Source of the DNA: Bacillota bacterium
GTDB taxonomy: Bacteria > Bacillota > UBA4882 > JAAYXC01
Length of the DNA: 7,188 nucleotides
Assembly (NCBI GenBank): GCA_012516115.1
Contig: JAAYXC010000125.1
Location: 1 to 7,188 of the forward strand
Direction: 5' to 3'
The position numbers were made by a program, and so were the translations under genes. How positions within the stretch are numbered: the first letter of the stretch is position 1; each line of letters begins with the position of its first letter. Under the pieces are notes generated by a model that was not told the origin of the DNA, searched no databases, and was given only the letters and a program-made list of their open reading frames with translations. Below, piece after piece: positions 1 to 5,643 of this stretch.

Positions 1-298
1 AACTCATCCTATTACGTCTAAAGACCGAGACCCTGAAGATCGTCGGCGAGACCTTCGGGCCCATCGTGGCGGTGATCACAAGCAAGATAGAGGCCGCGGT
101 CTGGGACAGCAAACATCCACGCCCTTTCGGCTGATCCCTCCCATCGGGTCCGGCGGGCAAATGGGACTGGTCATCGACGCCGGTGGGATCGGTTGGGAGG
201 CAACTTACGGCCACCCGGACTGGAAGCTCGGCCTCCAGTTACGGCGGCGTTGGGAGGGTGGTCTGGGCGCCGGCCTCGAGATAAGGGGGCGATTCTAA
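1..298 (+). pseudogene. 3' end of an unidentified gene, apparently frame-disrupted
   Basis: From base 3 a plus-strand frame reads as convincing protein (KTETLKIVGETFGPIVAVIT..., third positions mostly G or C) and stops at TGA 132-134. From about base 125 the frame starting at base 2 takes over with similarly G/C-ending codons and runs to TAA 296-298. Its last 45 codons, from ATG 161, give short alternating polar/hydrophobic strands separated by turns (GIGWEATYGH, WKLGLQLRRRW, GLGAGLEIRGRF) and end in Phe. Joining the two needs one missing base near the ccctttcgg stretch (125-133). I infer one gene, 5' end outside the window, with a deletion or sequence error. The tail resembles a beta-rich or outer-membrane-barrel C-terminus, but I recognise no family. 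Two separate short reading frames remain possible. Confidence 0.4.
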
Positions 299-324
299 AG
301 GCAAAAAGGAAGCAGGCCCGACCC

Positions 325-347
325 GCGTTTCAGAACGCCGTTTTTTT
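325..347 (+). terminator. Intrinsic terminator for the upstream plus-strand gene
   Basis: GCGTT (325-329), loop TCAG, AACGC (334-338), then CG and seven T (341-347). The T tract is on the plus strand, so it serves transcription arriving from 1-298, not gyrA. It abuts and slightly overlaps the gyrA stop codon (346-348), as expected between convergent genes. The stem is only five base pairs, so strength is uncertain. Confidence 0.5.
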
Positions 348-2790
348 ACTCGTCTTCCTCTTCCCGGCTGGTCATATGGGCCAGGGCCACCACCCGGTCA
401 CCCTTCTCCAGCCGGATGATCCGCACGCCCTGGGTTCCCCGGCCCATCTGGGAGATGTCCTGGACCTTGGTTCGGATGATGATCCCGGCGGCGGTGACCA
501 CCATCAGACCATCGTCGGGCGCGACGATACGGGCCCCCACAATGGGTCCGTTCTTTTTGGTCAGTTTGACGGTCTTAATGCCTTTTCCGCCGCGGGCTTG
601 CGTCCGGTACTCGGCCAGAGGCGTTCGCTTTCCGTATCCGTTCTCCGTGATCACCAGGAGGTCGGCGCCAGGTTGGGCCACGTCCATCTCCACCACCCGG
701 TCGCCGGGTTCGAGGTCGATCCCTTTGACCCCGTGGGCCGCCCGGCCCATCGGGCGGACCTGGGCCTCCGGGAAACGGATGGCCTGACCGAGGGCGGTGA
801 CGAGCACGATCTCCTGTCGGCCATCGGTGAGCCGGGCGCTGATGAGCTCGTCCCCGGGATCGAGCCCGATGGCGATGATGCCGCCTCGGCGGTTGGTATC
901 GTATTCCGTCAGGGGTGTCTTCTTGACCGTCCCGTTGGCGGTGGCGAAGAAAAGGTGCCCGCGGCCGTCGAAGCGCTTGACCGGGATGGCGGCCGTAACG
1001 CGTTCCCCCGGTTCAAGGGGGATCAGGTTGATGAGAGCCGTCCCGCGGGCCTGGCGACCGGCTTCGGGAATCTCGTGGGTCCGGAGACGGTAGACCCGGC
1101 CTTGGTTGGTGAAGAAGAGGATGTGGTCGTGGGTTTGCATGATATGGAGGTGTTCCACGAAATCCTCTTCCTTGGGGGCGATGCCGGTCACCCCGCGGCC
1201 GCCTCGACGCTGGTTACGATAGGCGCTCACCGGTTGACGCTTGATATAACCGAGGTGGGTAATGGTGACCACCATGTCCTCCTGGGGGATAAGGTCTTCC
1301 ACGGCGAAATCGGCGTCCTCGTCGGGGAGGATTTGGGTCCGGCGCGGGTCGGCGAACTTCTCCTTGATCGCCAGGAGCTCCTCTTTGACCACCCCCATGA
1401 TCTTCCGCTCGTCGGCCAGGAGGGCCTTGTAATAGGCGATCTTCTCCAGGAGCTCTTTATATTCGGCCTCGATCTTCTCCCGTTCCAGACCAACGAGTCG
1501 CCGGAGGGTCATGTCCAGGATGGCCTGTGCCTGCCGCTCGGAGAGACCGAAGCGGGCCATGAGCCGGTCGCGGGCCTCTTCGTTGGTGGCCGAGCTCTCG
1601 ATGATGTTGACGACTTCGTGGATGTGGTCGATGGCGATGCGGAGCCCTTCGAGGATGTGCGCCCGGGCCTCGGCCTTTTCCAGGTCGAAACGGGTTCTTC
1701 TGGTGACCACCTCTTTCTGATGGTCGAGGTAAAGGAGGAGCGCTTCCCGCAGGTTAACCAGGCGGGGAGCGTTGTTCACCAGGACCAACATATTGACGCC
1801 GAAGGTCTCCTGGAGGGGGGTATGCTTGTAAAGTTGGTTTAAAACCACGTTGGGATTGACGTCGCGCCTGGTCTCGATGACGATGCGCATCCCGGTCCGG
1901 TCCGACTCGTCGCGCAGGAGGGTGATCCCGTCGACGATCTTTTCACGGCTTAATTCGGCGATGCGCTCGATGAGCCGCGCCTTATTGATCTGGTAAGGGA
2001 TCTCCGTGATGACCAGGCGATGTTTCCCGCCGGAGAGGGGTTCGATCTGGACGCGGCCGCGCATAATGATGTTTCCGTGGCCTTTCCGATAGGCCTCGAG
2101 GATCCCTTTGCGGCCGACGATGAAACCGGCGGTAGGAAAATCCGGCCCCTCGATCACGGAGAAGAGCTCTTCGTCGGAAGCTTCGGGCCGGTCGATCAAG
2201 AGCACGGCGCCGTCGATGACCTCACCCAGGTTATGGGGCGGGATGTTCGTGGCCCAGGCCGGCGCGATTCCTTCGGAACCGTTGACGAGCAGGTTAGGGA
2301 AGCGCGCCGGGAGGACGGTGGGTTCCTCCATCGTCCCGTCGAAGTTCGGCATGAAGTCGACCGTTTGTTTGTCGAGGTCGGCCATGAGCCAGGTGGCAAT
2401 GGGCGCCATCTTGACCTCGGTATAACGCATGGCCGCCGGTGGGTCGCCGTCGATGGACCCGAAGTTGCCGTGGCCGTCGACGAGGGGATAACGGAGGGAG
2501 AAATCCTGGGCCATGCGGACCAGGGTCTCGTAGATGGCCGCATCGCCGTGGGGATGGTAGTGGCCCATGACGTCGCCGACCACCCGGGCGGACTTGACGT
2601 AGCCTTTGTCGGGGGTGATACCCGCCTCGTGCATGCTGTAGAGGATACGACGGTGAACCCGTTTCAGACCGTCCCGGACGTCGGGCAGGGCCCGGCCCAC
2701 GATTACGCTCATGGCGTAATCGAGATAGGATTTGCGCATCTCGTCGGTGATGTCGACTTTAACGATGATCCCGCTTACCGGCTCTGCCAT
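346..2790 (-). CDS. gyrA: DNA gyrase subunit A
   Basis: Cleavage/rejoining and DNA-wrapping subunit of gyrase (A2B2), which introduces negative supercoils using ATP hydrolysed by GyrB. 814 residues from ATG 2790, normal for the family. GTG 2796 is in frame, but the GAGGTG ribosome binding site (2801-2796) overlaps it and lies 5 nt before ATG 2790, so I chose the ATG. Visible in order: the YHPHGD segment near residue 80; catalytic Tyr123 in MRYTE; the DNA-bending Ile175; a coiled-coil region around 430-480; and the GyrA box QRRGGRG at 527-533, which separates GyrA from ParC, followed by a six-bladed-type wrapping domain and an acidic tail. At the E. coli Ser83 and Asp87 positions it has Ala84 and Glu88. 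Odd points: KRVHRR where KPVHRR is usual (Arg44), and IAPAWATN where IAVGMATN is nearly universal (175-182). No gyrB is adjacent. Confidence 0.98.
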   Translation of the reverse strand: MAEPVSGIIVKVDITDEMRKSYLDYAMSVIVGRALPDVRDGLKRVHRRILYSMHEAGITPDKGYVKSARVVGDVMGHYHPHGDAAIYETLVRMAQDFSLRYPLVDGHGNFGSIDGDPPAAMRYTEVKMAPIATWLMADLDKQTVDFMPNFDGTMEEPTVLPARFPNLLVNGSEGIAPAWATNIPPHNLGEVIDGAVLLIDRPEASDEELFSVIEGPDFPTAGFIVGRKGILEAYRKGHGNIIMRGRVQIEPLSGGKHRLVITEIPYQINKARLIERIAELSREKIVDGITLLRDESDRTGMRIVIETRRDVNPNVVLNQLYKHTPLQETFGVNMLVLVNNAPRLVNLREALLLYLDHQKEVVTRRTRFDLEKAEARAHILEGLRIAIDHIHEVVNIIESSATNEEARDRLMARFGLSERQAQAILDMTLRRLVGLEREKIEAEYKELLEKIAYYKALLADERKIMGVVKEELLAIKEKFADPRRTQILPDEDADFAVEDLIPQEDMVVTITHLGYIKRQPVSAYRNQRRGGRGVTGIAPKEEDFVEHLHIMQTHDHILFFTNQGRVYRLRTHEIPEAGRQARGTALINLIPLEPGERVTAAIPVKRFDGRGHLFFATANGTVKKTPLTEYDTNRRGGIIAIGLDPGDELISARLTDGRQEIVLVTALGQAIRFPEAQVRPMGRAAHGVKGIDLEPGDRVVEMDVAQPGADLLVITENGYGKRTPLAEYRTQARGGKGIKTVKLTKKNGPIVGARIVAPDDGLMVVTAAGIIIRTKVQDISQMGRGTQGVRIIRLEKGDRVVALAHMTSREEEDE

Positions 2791-2835
2791 GCTCACACCT
2801 CTAACTCTTTCCGCGGATTGGTCTCGTCCCCCACC

Positions 2836-2864
2836 ATCTTACCCGAGTTCGTGCGTTCTGACAA
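2836..2864 (-). promoter_or_regulatory. Sigma-A-type promoter of gyrA
   Basis: On the minus strand, -35 TTGTCA (2864-2859), a 17-base spacer and -10 TAAGAT (2841-2836). Predicted start near 2829 gives a 5' leader of about 40 nt ending in the GAGGTG ribosome binding site. gyrA therefore has its own promoter in the divergent gap. Confidence 0.7.
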
Positions 2865-2933
2865 GCCTGCGGACGAGGGTAACCCGGGACGAGGTGGTGG
2901 GAGCTCGGGAAAGGAGGGATCCCGGCGAAACGG

Positions 2934-3914
2934 GTGGTTTTTCTCCTGTTATCTTTTTCCCTTTTTTGCAGCGCCGCCTATTACACGACCGTGGTTCGGC
3001 GGGTGGCGACCGGACGCCGGAACCGGCCGGGTGGTGATTTCCTTACCCCGGCCGAGCGTCTGGCCCTGGCGCAGGAAGCCGCCATCCGATGCGGCCTTCC
3101 CGCATCGATGGTAGTAACGGCCGATCCACATCTCGTCCGGGGGGATTTTTTACCCGGCGGAGGGACGGAGATAGCCCTTGTAGCCGAGCTTTCTTCCCAT
3201 AGCGGATTTCTGGTCCTCCTGGCGCCGACGGCCGATGGTTGGCGTCCCATCACCCACGTCGGGCCGGAGGAGCTCGGCGTTCCCACCTCCGTCGCCCCTC
3301 TTCTCATTCCCGGTCGCCACGGCGCAGCCTTGGTTCTGACGGACCTGGCGGACCAGATGGCCGGGGCCTTCTCCCGGCGCGAAGAATGCTCCGTCTTCGG
3401 GGTGAAGGATGGGAAGTGGCGACGGCTCTGGCGACGGACCATCGAGTCCGTGGCCTATTGGAACCTGGCCTGGGAGCGGCCACCCGGCGCCGGCTGGCGC
3501 GGCCTGGCCGGCCGGGCCGATTGGCGGATTGAAAAGGCCGGAGATGCTTGCCTGATCGCGGTCGCTTACCGAAACTCCCTCACCGAGGCCCCGGCCCAGG
3601 CGACCCTTCCGGAGGCCCATCGGTTCGTCCCCCGACGGCAAGTAACGGGCCGCGAAGAATACCGGTGGGACCCCGCGTACGATCTCTTCGTCCTGGGCTA
3701 CGGCCGGATAAAAAACTCCCCCCGCCTTCTCGGACCCGACGCCCGACCGCTGGAACCACCGGTGCGTTTACTCCCCGGCCAGCGGGTGGCCATCCTGGCC
3801 GATGAGGCCACCACGCCCAAGGGGCTATCCGGGCGCGCATGTCTTCTCCGGGTTTACGCGGCGGGTCGGGAGGGCTTCCTCTCCCCCGCCGCAGTGGATC
3901 GGTCTTCCTCTTGA
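2934..3914 (+). CDS. Exported protein of unknown function with SH3b-like C-terminus
   Basis: 326 residues, family not recognised. Residues 1-16 are a hydrophobic stretch (MVFLLLSFSLFCSAA) that looks like a signal peptide or membrane anchor; the Cys is preceded by Phe, so it is not a lipobox. The middle (about 75-260) has short beta-type segments and a Y-x-W-D-x3-D-x-F pattern (EYRWDPAYDLFV, 242-253), as in FG-GAP-like extracellular proteins. Residues about 270-323 (LLPGQRVAIL ... GREGFLSPAAVD) resemble a bacterial SH3b domain. These assignments are by eye. Strong G/C third-position bias supports coding. Start GTG 2934: AAGGAGG (2911-2917) is 16 nt upstream, too far unless the small hairpin 2921-2934 closes the gap. 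I saw no good promoter. The gene is divergent from gyrA with a 143-base gap. Confidence 0.8.
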   Translation: MVFLLLSFSLFCSAAYYTTVVRRVATGRRNRPGGDFLTPAERLALAQEAAIRCGLPASMVVTADPHLVRGDFLPGGGTEIALVAELSSHSGFLVLLAPTADGWRPITHVGPEELGVPTSVAPLLIPGRHGAALVLTDLADQMAGAFSRREECSVFGVKDGKWRRLWRRTIESVAYWNLAWERPPGAGWRGLAGRADWRIEKAGDACLIAVAYRNSLTEAPAQATLPEAHRFVPRRQVTGREEYRWDPAYDLFVLGYGRIKNSPRLLGPDARPLEPPVRLLPGQRVAILADEATTPKGLSGRACLLRVYAAGREGFLSPAAVDRSSS

Positions 3915-4135
3915 GACTCCTGCTCCCCGGATGGAAAACTCTAATCGTAAAGGGTAATCCCGGATTGATTTCCGTCCAGGAAAAGAATGAAATGTTTTTC
4001 CCGCCACCCAAGGCCGGCGAATCCCGTTTTCGCGGGAAGTTCTGGCGCCGTCCCTTCTCGGGCCCGGCGTTCCGGCGTTTTTCTGTGGGATAATCTTCCT
4101 TTCGCCCATGGACGCGGTCCACCGAACCGGTTGCC
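3915..4135. other. Intergenic stretch without a convincing gene
   Basis: About 220 bases between the exported-protein gene and the tRNA promoter. An 84-codon plus-strand frame (3839-4093) overlaps the preceding gene and lacks gene-like codon use or a ribosome binding site, so I do not call it. CGCCG (4046-4050) can pair with CGGCG (4065-4069), with an inner CCC/GGG, and five T follow at 4078-4082. This may be a weak terminator for the upstream gene. Confidence 0.4.
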
Positions 4136-4165
4136 TTGACATCGTGCATCGGCCCGTGCTAAGAT
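4136..4165 (+). promoter_or_regulatory. Strong sigma-A-type promoter of the tRNA-Ser pair
   Basis: Consensus -35 TTGACA (4136-4141), an 18-base spacer and -10 TAAGAT (4160-4165), the same -10 as the gyrA promoter. The predicted start near 4172 is only a few bases before the tRNA 5' end at 4175. No other promoter is seen before the second tRNA, so both are probably co-transcribed. Confidence 0.8.
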
Positions 4166-4174
4166 GATTTTGCC

Positions 4175-4262
4175 GGAGGAGTGTCCGAGTGGTTGAAGGA
4201 GGCGGTCTTGAAAACCGCTAGGTCGCAAGGCCTCGTGGGTTCGAATCCCACTTCCTCCGCCA
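4175..4262 (+). tRNA. tRNA-Ser (anticodon UGA)
   Basis: Complete class II tRNA. Acceptor GGAGGAG (4175-4181) pairs with TTCCTCC (4252-4258, one G-U). Anticodon stem GCGGT/ACCGC encloses loop CTTGAAA with anticodon TGA at 4209-4211. The long variable arm (4219-4234) is typical of serine tRNAs. T arm is GTGGG-TTCGAAT-CCCAC (4235-4251). The discriminator is G4259, as expected for tRNA-Ser, and the CCA end is encoded (4260-4262). It reads UCN codons, chiefly UCA. Confidence 0.97.
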
Positions 4263-4267
4263 GACTA

Positions 4268-4330
4268 GAAGCTAGAAGCTGGAGGTTAGAAGCTAGATTA
4301 TCCAGCTTCCAGCCTCCAGTCTCTAGCCTC
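4268..4330. repeat. Heptad-periodic inverted repeat between the two tRNA genes
   Basis: The spacer between the tRNAs is made of degenerate 7-base units: GCTRGAR-type on the left (GCTAGAA, GCTGGAG, GTTAGAA) and their complements on the right (TTCCAGC, CTCCAGT, CTCTAGC). Arms 4268-4297 and 4301-4330 pair around loop TTA. Of 30 positions, 24 are Watson-Crick, two are G-T (4278/4320, 4286/4312) and four are A/C mismatches (4270/4328, 4277/4321, 4288/4310, 4295/4303). It starts 5 nt after the first CCA and ends 7 nt before the second tRNA. No T tract follows, so it is not a normal terminator. It looks like a dispersed intergenic repeat or a processing hairpin. Confidence 0.85.
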
Positions 4331-4337
4331 AAGAATC

Positions 4338-4429
4338 GGAGAGGTACCCAAGTAGGCCGAAGGGGACGGTTTGCTAAACCGTTAGCAGGAGCAATCCTGG
4401 CGCGGGTTCGAATCCCGCCCTCTCCGCCA
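4338..4429 (+). tRNA. tRNA-Ser (anticodon GCU)
   Basis: Complete class II tRNA. Acceptor GGAGAGG (4338-4344) pairs with CCTCTCC (4419-4425). Anticodon stem ACGGT/ACCGT encloses loop TTGCTAA with anticodon GCT at 4373-4375. The long variable arm (4383-4401) includes a CAGGA/TCCTG stem. T arm is GCGGG-TTCGAAT-CCCGC (4402-4418). The discriminator is G4426 and CCA is encoded (4427-4429). It reads AGC and AGU serine codons, complementing the upstream UGA isoacceptor. Confidence 0.97.
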
Positions 4430-4432
4430 GAG

Positions 4433-4487
4433 AATAAAAAAGTGGGCCTCGGGTCGCCAGACAAATCGAGTTGCCCACTTTATTTTT
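4433..4487. terminator. Strong bidirectional intrinsic terminator
   Basis: AAAGTGGGC (4439-4447) pairs with GCCCACTTT (4473-4481); CTCG (4448-4451) and CGAG (4467-4470) extend the stem inward. It is followed by ATTTTT on the plus strand and preceded by AATAAAAA, which gives a U tract on the minus strand. It ends the tRNA-Ser transcript from the left and the 4536-4880 gene transcript from the right. Confidence 0.9.
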
Positions 4488-4499
4488 GGGATTTTTGGG

Positions 4500-4521
4500 G
4501 GCGTGAATCCACGCCTTTCTT
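4500..4521 (+). terminator. Second, back-up hairpin terminator
   Basis: GGCGTG (4500-4505), loop AATC, CACGCC (4510-4515), then TTTCTT. Perfect six-base-pair stem on the plus strand, 12 bases beyond the T tract of the main terminator. It probably catches read-through from the tRNA unit. Confidence 0.55.
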
Positions 4522-4535
4522 AGTCATACCGGCCT

Positions 4536-4880
4536 TCAACTGGCTTCTTTCCTTTCGCCCGGACACATGCAGAGGTCGGCCTCCCGGTTCGCCATACTTC
4601 CCACATTAATTATTTTAGATATCGTCCCTTTTAGCGGCGGCGTGGACGGAGGTGCGGAAGGAATTTTCTTCGGTTCCGCCGTCTGCGTCCGCACGGATAA
4701 AAAGAAGGTCAGGAAATCTCCGAGGAAAGTTAACCGGTTGGCCAGATGATTCAGCGCCATCGCCTCGTCGGCGGGGGCCTTTTCGGCGGCGATGTTCAAC
4801 CCGTCGGCCAAGAGGACGAGGCCGGCGGCCAAGGCCTCCAACCCATCGGCCGGCAACCTTATCCCCCCTTTTTTTGCCAT
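4536..4880 (-). CDS. Small hypothetical protein, 114 residues
   Basis: Family not recognised. Codons are strongly G/C-ending for the first about 65 residues, supporting a real gene. Residues about 8-62 look helical and rich in Ala and Leu (GLEALAAGLVLLADGLN, then LANRLTFLGDFLTFFLSV), consistent with amphipathic helices or a weak membrane association. After that comes a Pro/Ser/Lys-rich linker and a tail with two Cys (CMCPGE). No signal peptide is seen. The start is uncertain: ATG 4880 has almost no ribosome binding site, while in-frame TTG 4856 (residue 9) follows a GGGGGG run. The gene lies downstream of hsp20 in the same direction, but the hsp20 terminator lies between them. Its transcript should end in the terminator at 4433-4487. 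Confidence 0.6.
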   Translation of the reverse strand: MAKKGGIRLPADGLEALAAGLVLLADGLNIAAEKAPADEAMALNHLANRLTFLGDFLTFFLSVRTQTAEPKKIPSAPPSTPPLKGTISKIINVGSMANREADLCMCPGERKEAS

Positions 4881-4920
4881 CCTATGCGGATAAGTCTTCC
4901 CGTGAAGCGGGACGAAAGGG

Positions 4921-4950
4921 AAAAATGAAGAAGGGACCTGGCGGCCCCTT
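4921..4950 (-). terminator. Intrinsic terminator of hsp20
   Basis: On the minus strand, AAGGGGCC (4950-4943), loop GCCA, GGTCCCTT (4938-4931), an eight-base-pair stem with one G-U, then CTTCATTTTT. It lies 15 nt after the hsp20 stop codon (4968-4966). Confidence 0.8.
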
Positions 4951-4965
4951 GCGGTAGAAATTGGA

Positions 4966-5419
4966 TTATTTGACCTTGATCGGCACGTTCGTCGTCCGGG
5001 CCTCTTTGGTCTTGGGGATGTGGATGAAGAGCAGCCCGTCTTTCAACGTGGCCTCGGCCTTCTCCGCCTCCACCGGCAGCGGCAGCTGGAAGGTCCGGCT
5101 GAACTTACCGTACCACCTCTCCTGCCGCAGGCTTTCGGCCTAGGTCGGGATCTCCGGTGGATTAACCTCCCCGCTGATGGTAATGAAGCCGCGGTTGGTA
5201 TTTATCTGGATGTCTTCGGCCTCCAGGCCCGGCACGGCCACGACCAAGATCAGTTCATCGTTGGTGGCATAGATATCCACCGGCGGTCCACCCGCCTCCG
5301 TCCACCCGGTCAAGGAAATACGCCCCAGGCTCTCACCCAAGAGCCGGTTCATCTCCCCCCCGGATCCGGTCGATCTCGACCAACGGATCGTAGAGCAAAC
5401 GGCTGAGCGCATTGGCCAT
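4966..5419 (-). pseudogene. Small heat shock protein Hsp20, reading frame broken twice
   Basis: ATP-independent holdase chaperone of the alpha-crystallin family. Translation from ATG 5419, with AGAAGG 8 nt upstream, gives MANALSRLLYDPLVEIDRIRG. It then loses frame at seven consecutive G (plus-strand C7, 5355-5361) and would stop after about 28 codons. Removing one G restores the family frame: GGPPVDIYATNDELILVVAV, VPGLEAEDIQI. An in-frame TAG at 5142-5140 then interrupts at codon 93. Beyond it the frame continues as good Hsp20 sequence: WYGKFSRTFQLP, the A-x-LKDGLLFIHIPK signature and a C-terminal VPIKV (I-x-I/V-type) motif, ending TAA 4968-4966. Corrected length is 150 residues, exactly normal. 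Promoter, operator, ribosome binding site and terminator are intact. So it is a very recent pseudogene, carries sequence errors, or is expressed by slippage and read-through. Confidence 0.9.
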
Positions 5420-5444
5420 GGATCATGCCTTCTTTGCCGTTTTA

Positions 5445-5471
5445 TTAGCACTAACTATCAATGAGTGCTGA
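5445..5471. promoter_or_regulatory. CIRCE operator (HrcA binding site)
   Basis: TTAGCACTA, nine bases, GAGTGCTGA. The CIRCE consensus is TTAGCACTC-N9-GAGTGCTAA, so 16 of 18 positions match with the exact spacing. It lies 10 bp after the -10 box and 25 nt before the hsp20 ATG, where HrcA repression of heat-shock genes normally acts. By established knowledge, HrcA releases on heat stress when GroEL is titrated. Confidence 0.93.
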
Positions 5472-5481
5472 TTACATTACT

Positions 5482-5510
5482 ATATTAACTTTTCCTCTTT
5501 TAGGTGCCAA
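5482..5510 (-). promoter_or_regulatory. Sigma-A-type promoter of hsp20
   Basis: On the minus strand, -35 TTGGCA (5510-5505), a 17-base spacer and -10 TAATAT (5487-5482). The predicted start near 5475 places CIRCE at the start of the transcript. TATAGT, overlapping three bases downstream, is an alternative -10 but with a 20-base spacer. Confidence 0.75.
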
Positions 5511-5531
5511 GTGGCGAAAAAAGAGGAAAAG
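5489..5531. repeat. Perfect 13-bp inverted repeat straddling the hsp20 -35 box
   Basis: CTTTTCCTCTTTT (5489-5501) and AAAAGAGGAAAAG (5519-5531) are exact reverse complements, 17 bases apart. Arm centres are 30 bp apart, about three helical turns. The left arm fills the promoter spacer and the -35 box lies in the central gap, which has its own GCC-AAGT-GGC mini-stem (5506-5515). No T tract follows on either strand, so a protein-binding operator seems more likely than a terminator. Confidence 0.85.
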
Positions 5532-5566
5532 GACGATTATTTTACCGGATAAGGCAATAGAGCGAT

Positions 5567-5604
5567 AAAAAACCATCCGTCCTCACTCGCGGGCGCCAAG
5601 ACGG
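5567..5604 (-). terminator. Probable terminator of the transporter/201-residue unit
   Basis: On the minus strand, CCGTCTT (5604-5598) pairs with GAGGACGG (5584-5577) through five Watson-Crick pairs plus a U-G and a U-A. After ATGG comes a run of six T (5572-5567). The loop is large, so strength is uncertain. It lies 40 nt after the stop codon of the 201-residue gene. Confidence 0.5.
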
Positions 5605-5643
5605 GATAAGAATACTTATTCTTCTCCGAGAGACGGGACCGCT

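Noticed and set aside
193..1842. Long open plus-strand frame (549 codons) opposite gyrA
   Set aside because: Antisense shadow of gyrA caused by its G/C-biased third positions; composition is Asp/Gly/His/Val-rich and no domain or ribosome binding site is seen.
346..2790. Topoisomerase IV subunit ParC instead of GyrA
   Set aside because: A clear GyrA box (QRRGGRG) and a full wrapping domain are present.
2020..3114. Long open plus-strand frame (364 codons) across the gyrA start and the next gene
   Set aside because: Spans antisense gyrA, the divergent promoter region and another frame of the exported-protein gene; not gene-like.
3580..4228. Overlapping minus-strand frames opposite the exported-protein gene and the tRNA promoter
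   Set aside because: Arg/Pro/Gly-rich composition typical of the wrong strand of a high-GC gene; no start signals; one runs through a tRNA gene.
4263..4337. CRISPR-like or tandem-repeat array between the tRNAs
   Set aside because: Units are 7 bases without spacers and reverse orientation midway, so it is an inverted heptad repeat, not CRISPR.
4159..4609. Open frames on both strands through the tRNA-Ser pair
   Set aside because: They translate two complete tRNA genes and the heptad repeat, giving repetitive Leu-Glu-Ala/Trp-type peptides; classic false genes.
5140..5142. TAG in hsp20 as a pyrrolysine or reassigned codon
   Set aside because: No pyl genes are visible, Hsp20 is not a known pyrrolysine protein, and TAG appears to act as a normal stop for the transporter gene at 6262-6260.
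5140..5451. Hsp20 start at ATG 5451 with a different N-terminus
   Set aside because: The N-terminal residues from 5451 (KRQRRHDPWPMRSAVC) are not Hsp20-like and would lie across the CIRCE element; ATG 5419 gives a family-like N-terminus and has a proper ribosome binding site.
5596..5630. Palindrome AAGAATA-CT-TATTCTT near 5607-5622 as a terminator or operator
   Set aside because: Short and AT-rich, with no T tract and no promoter close by; could be chance.
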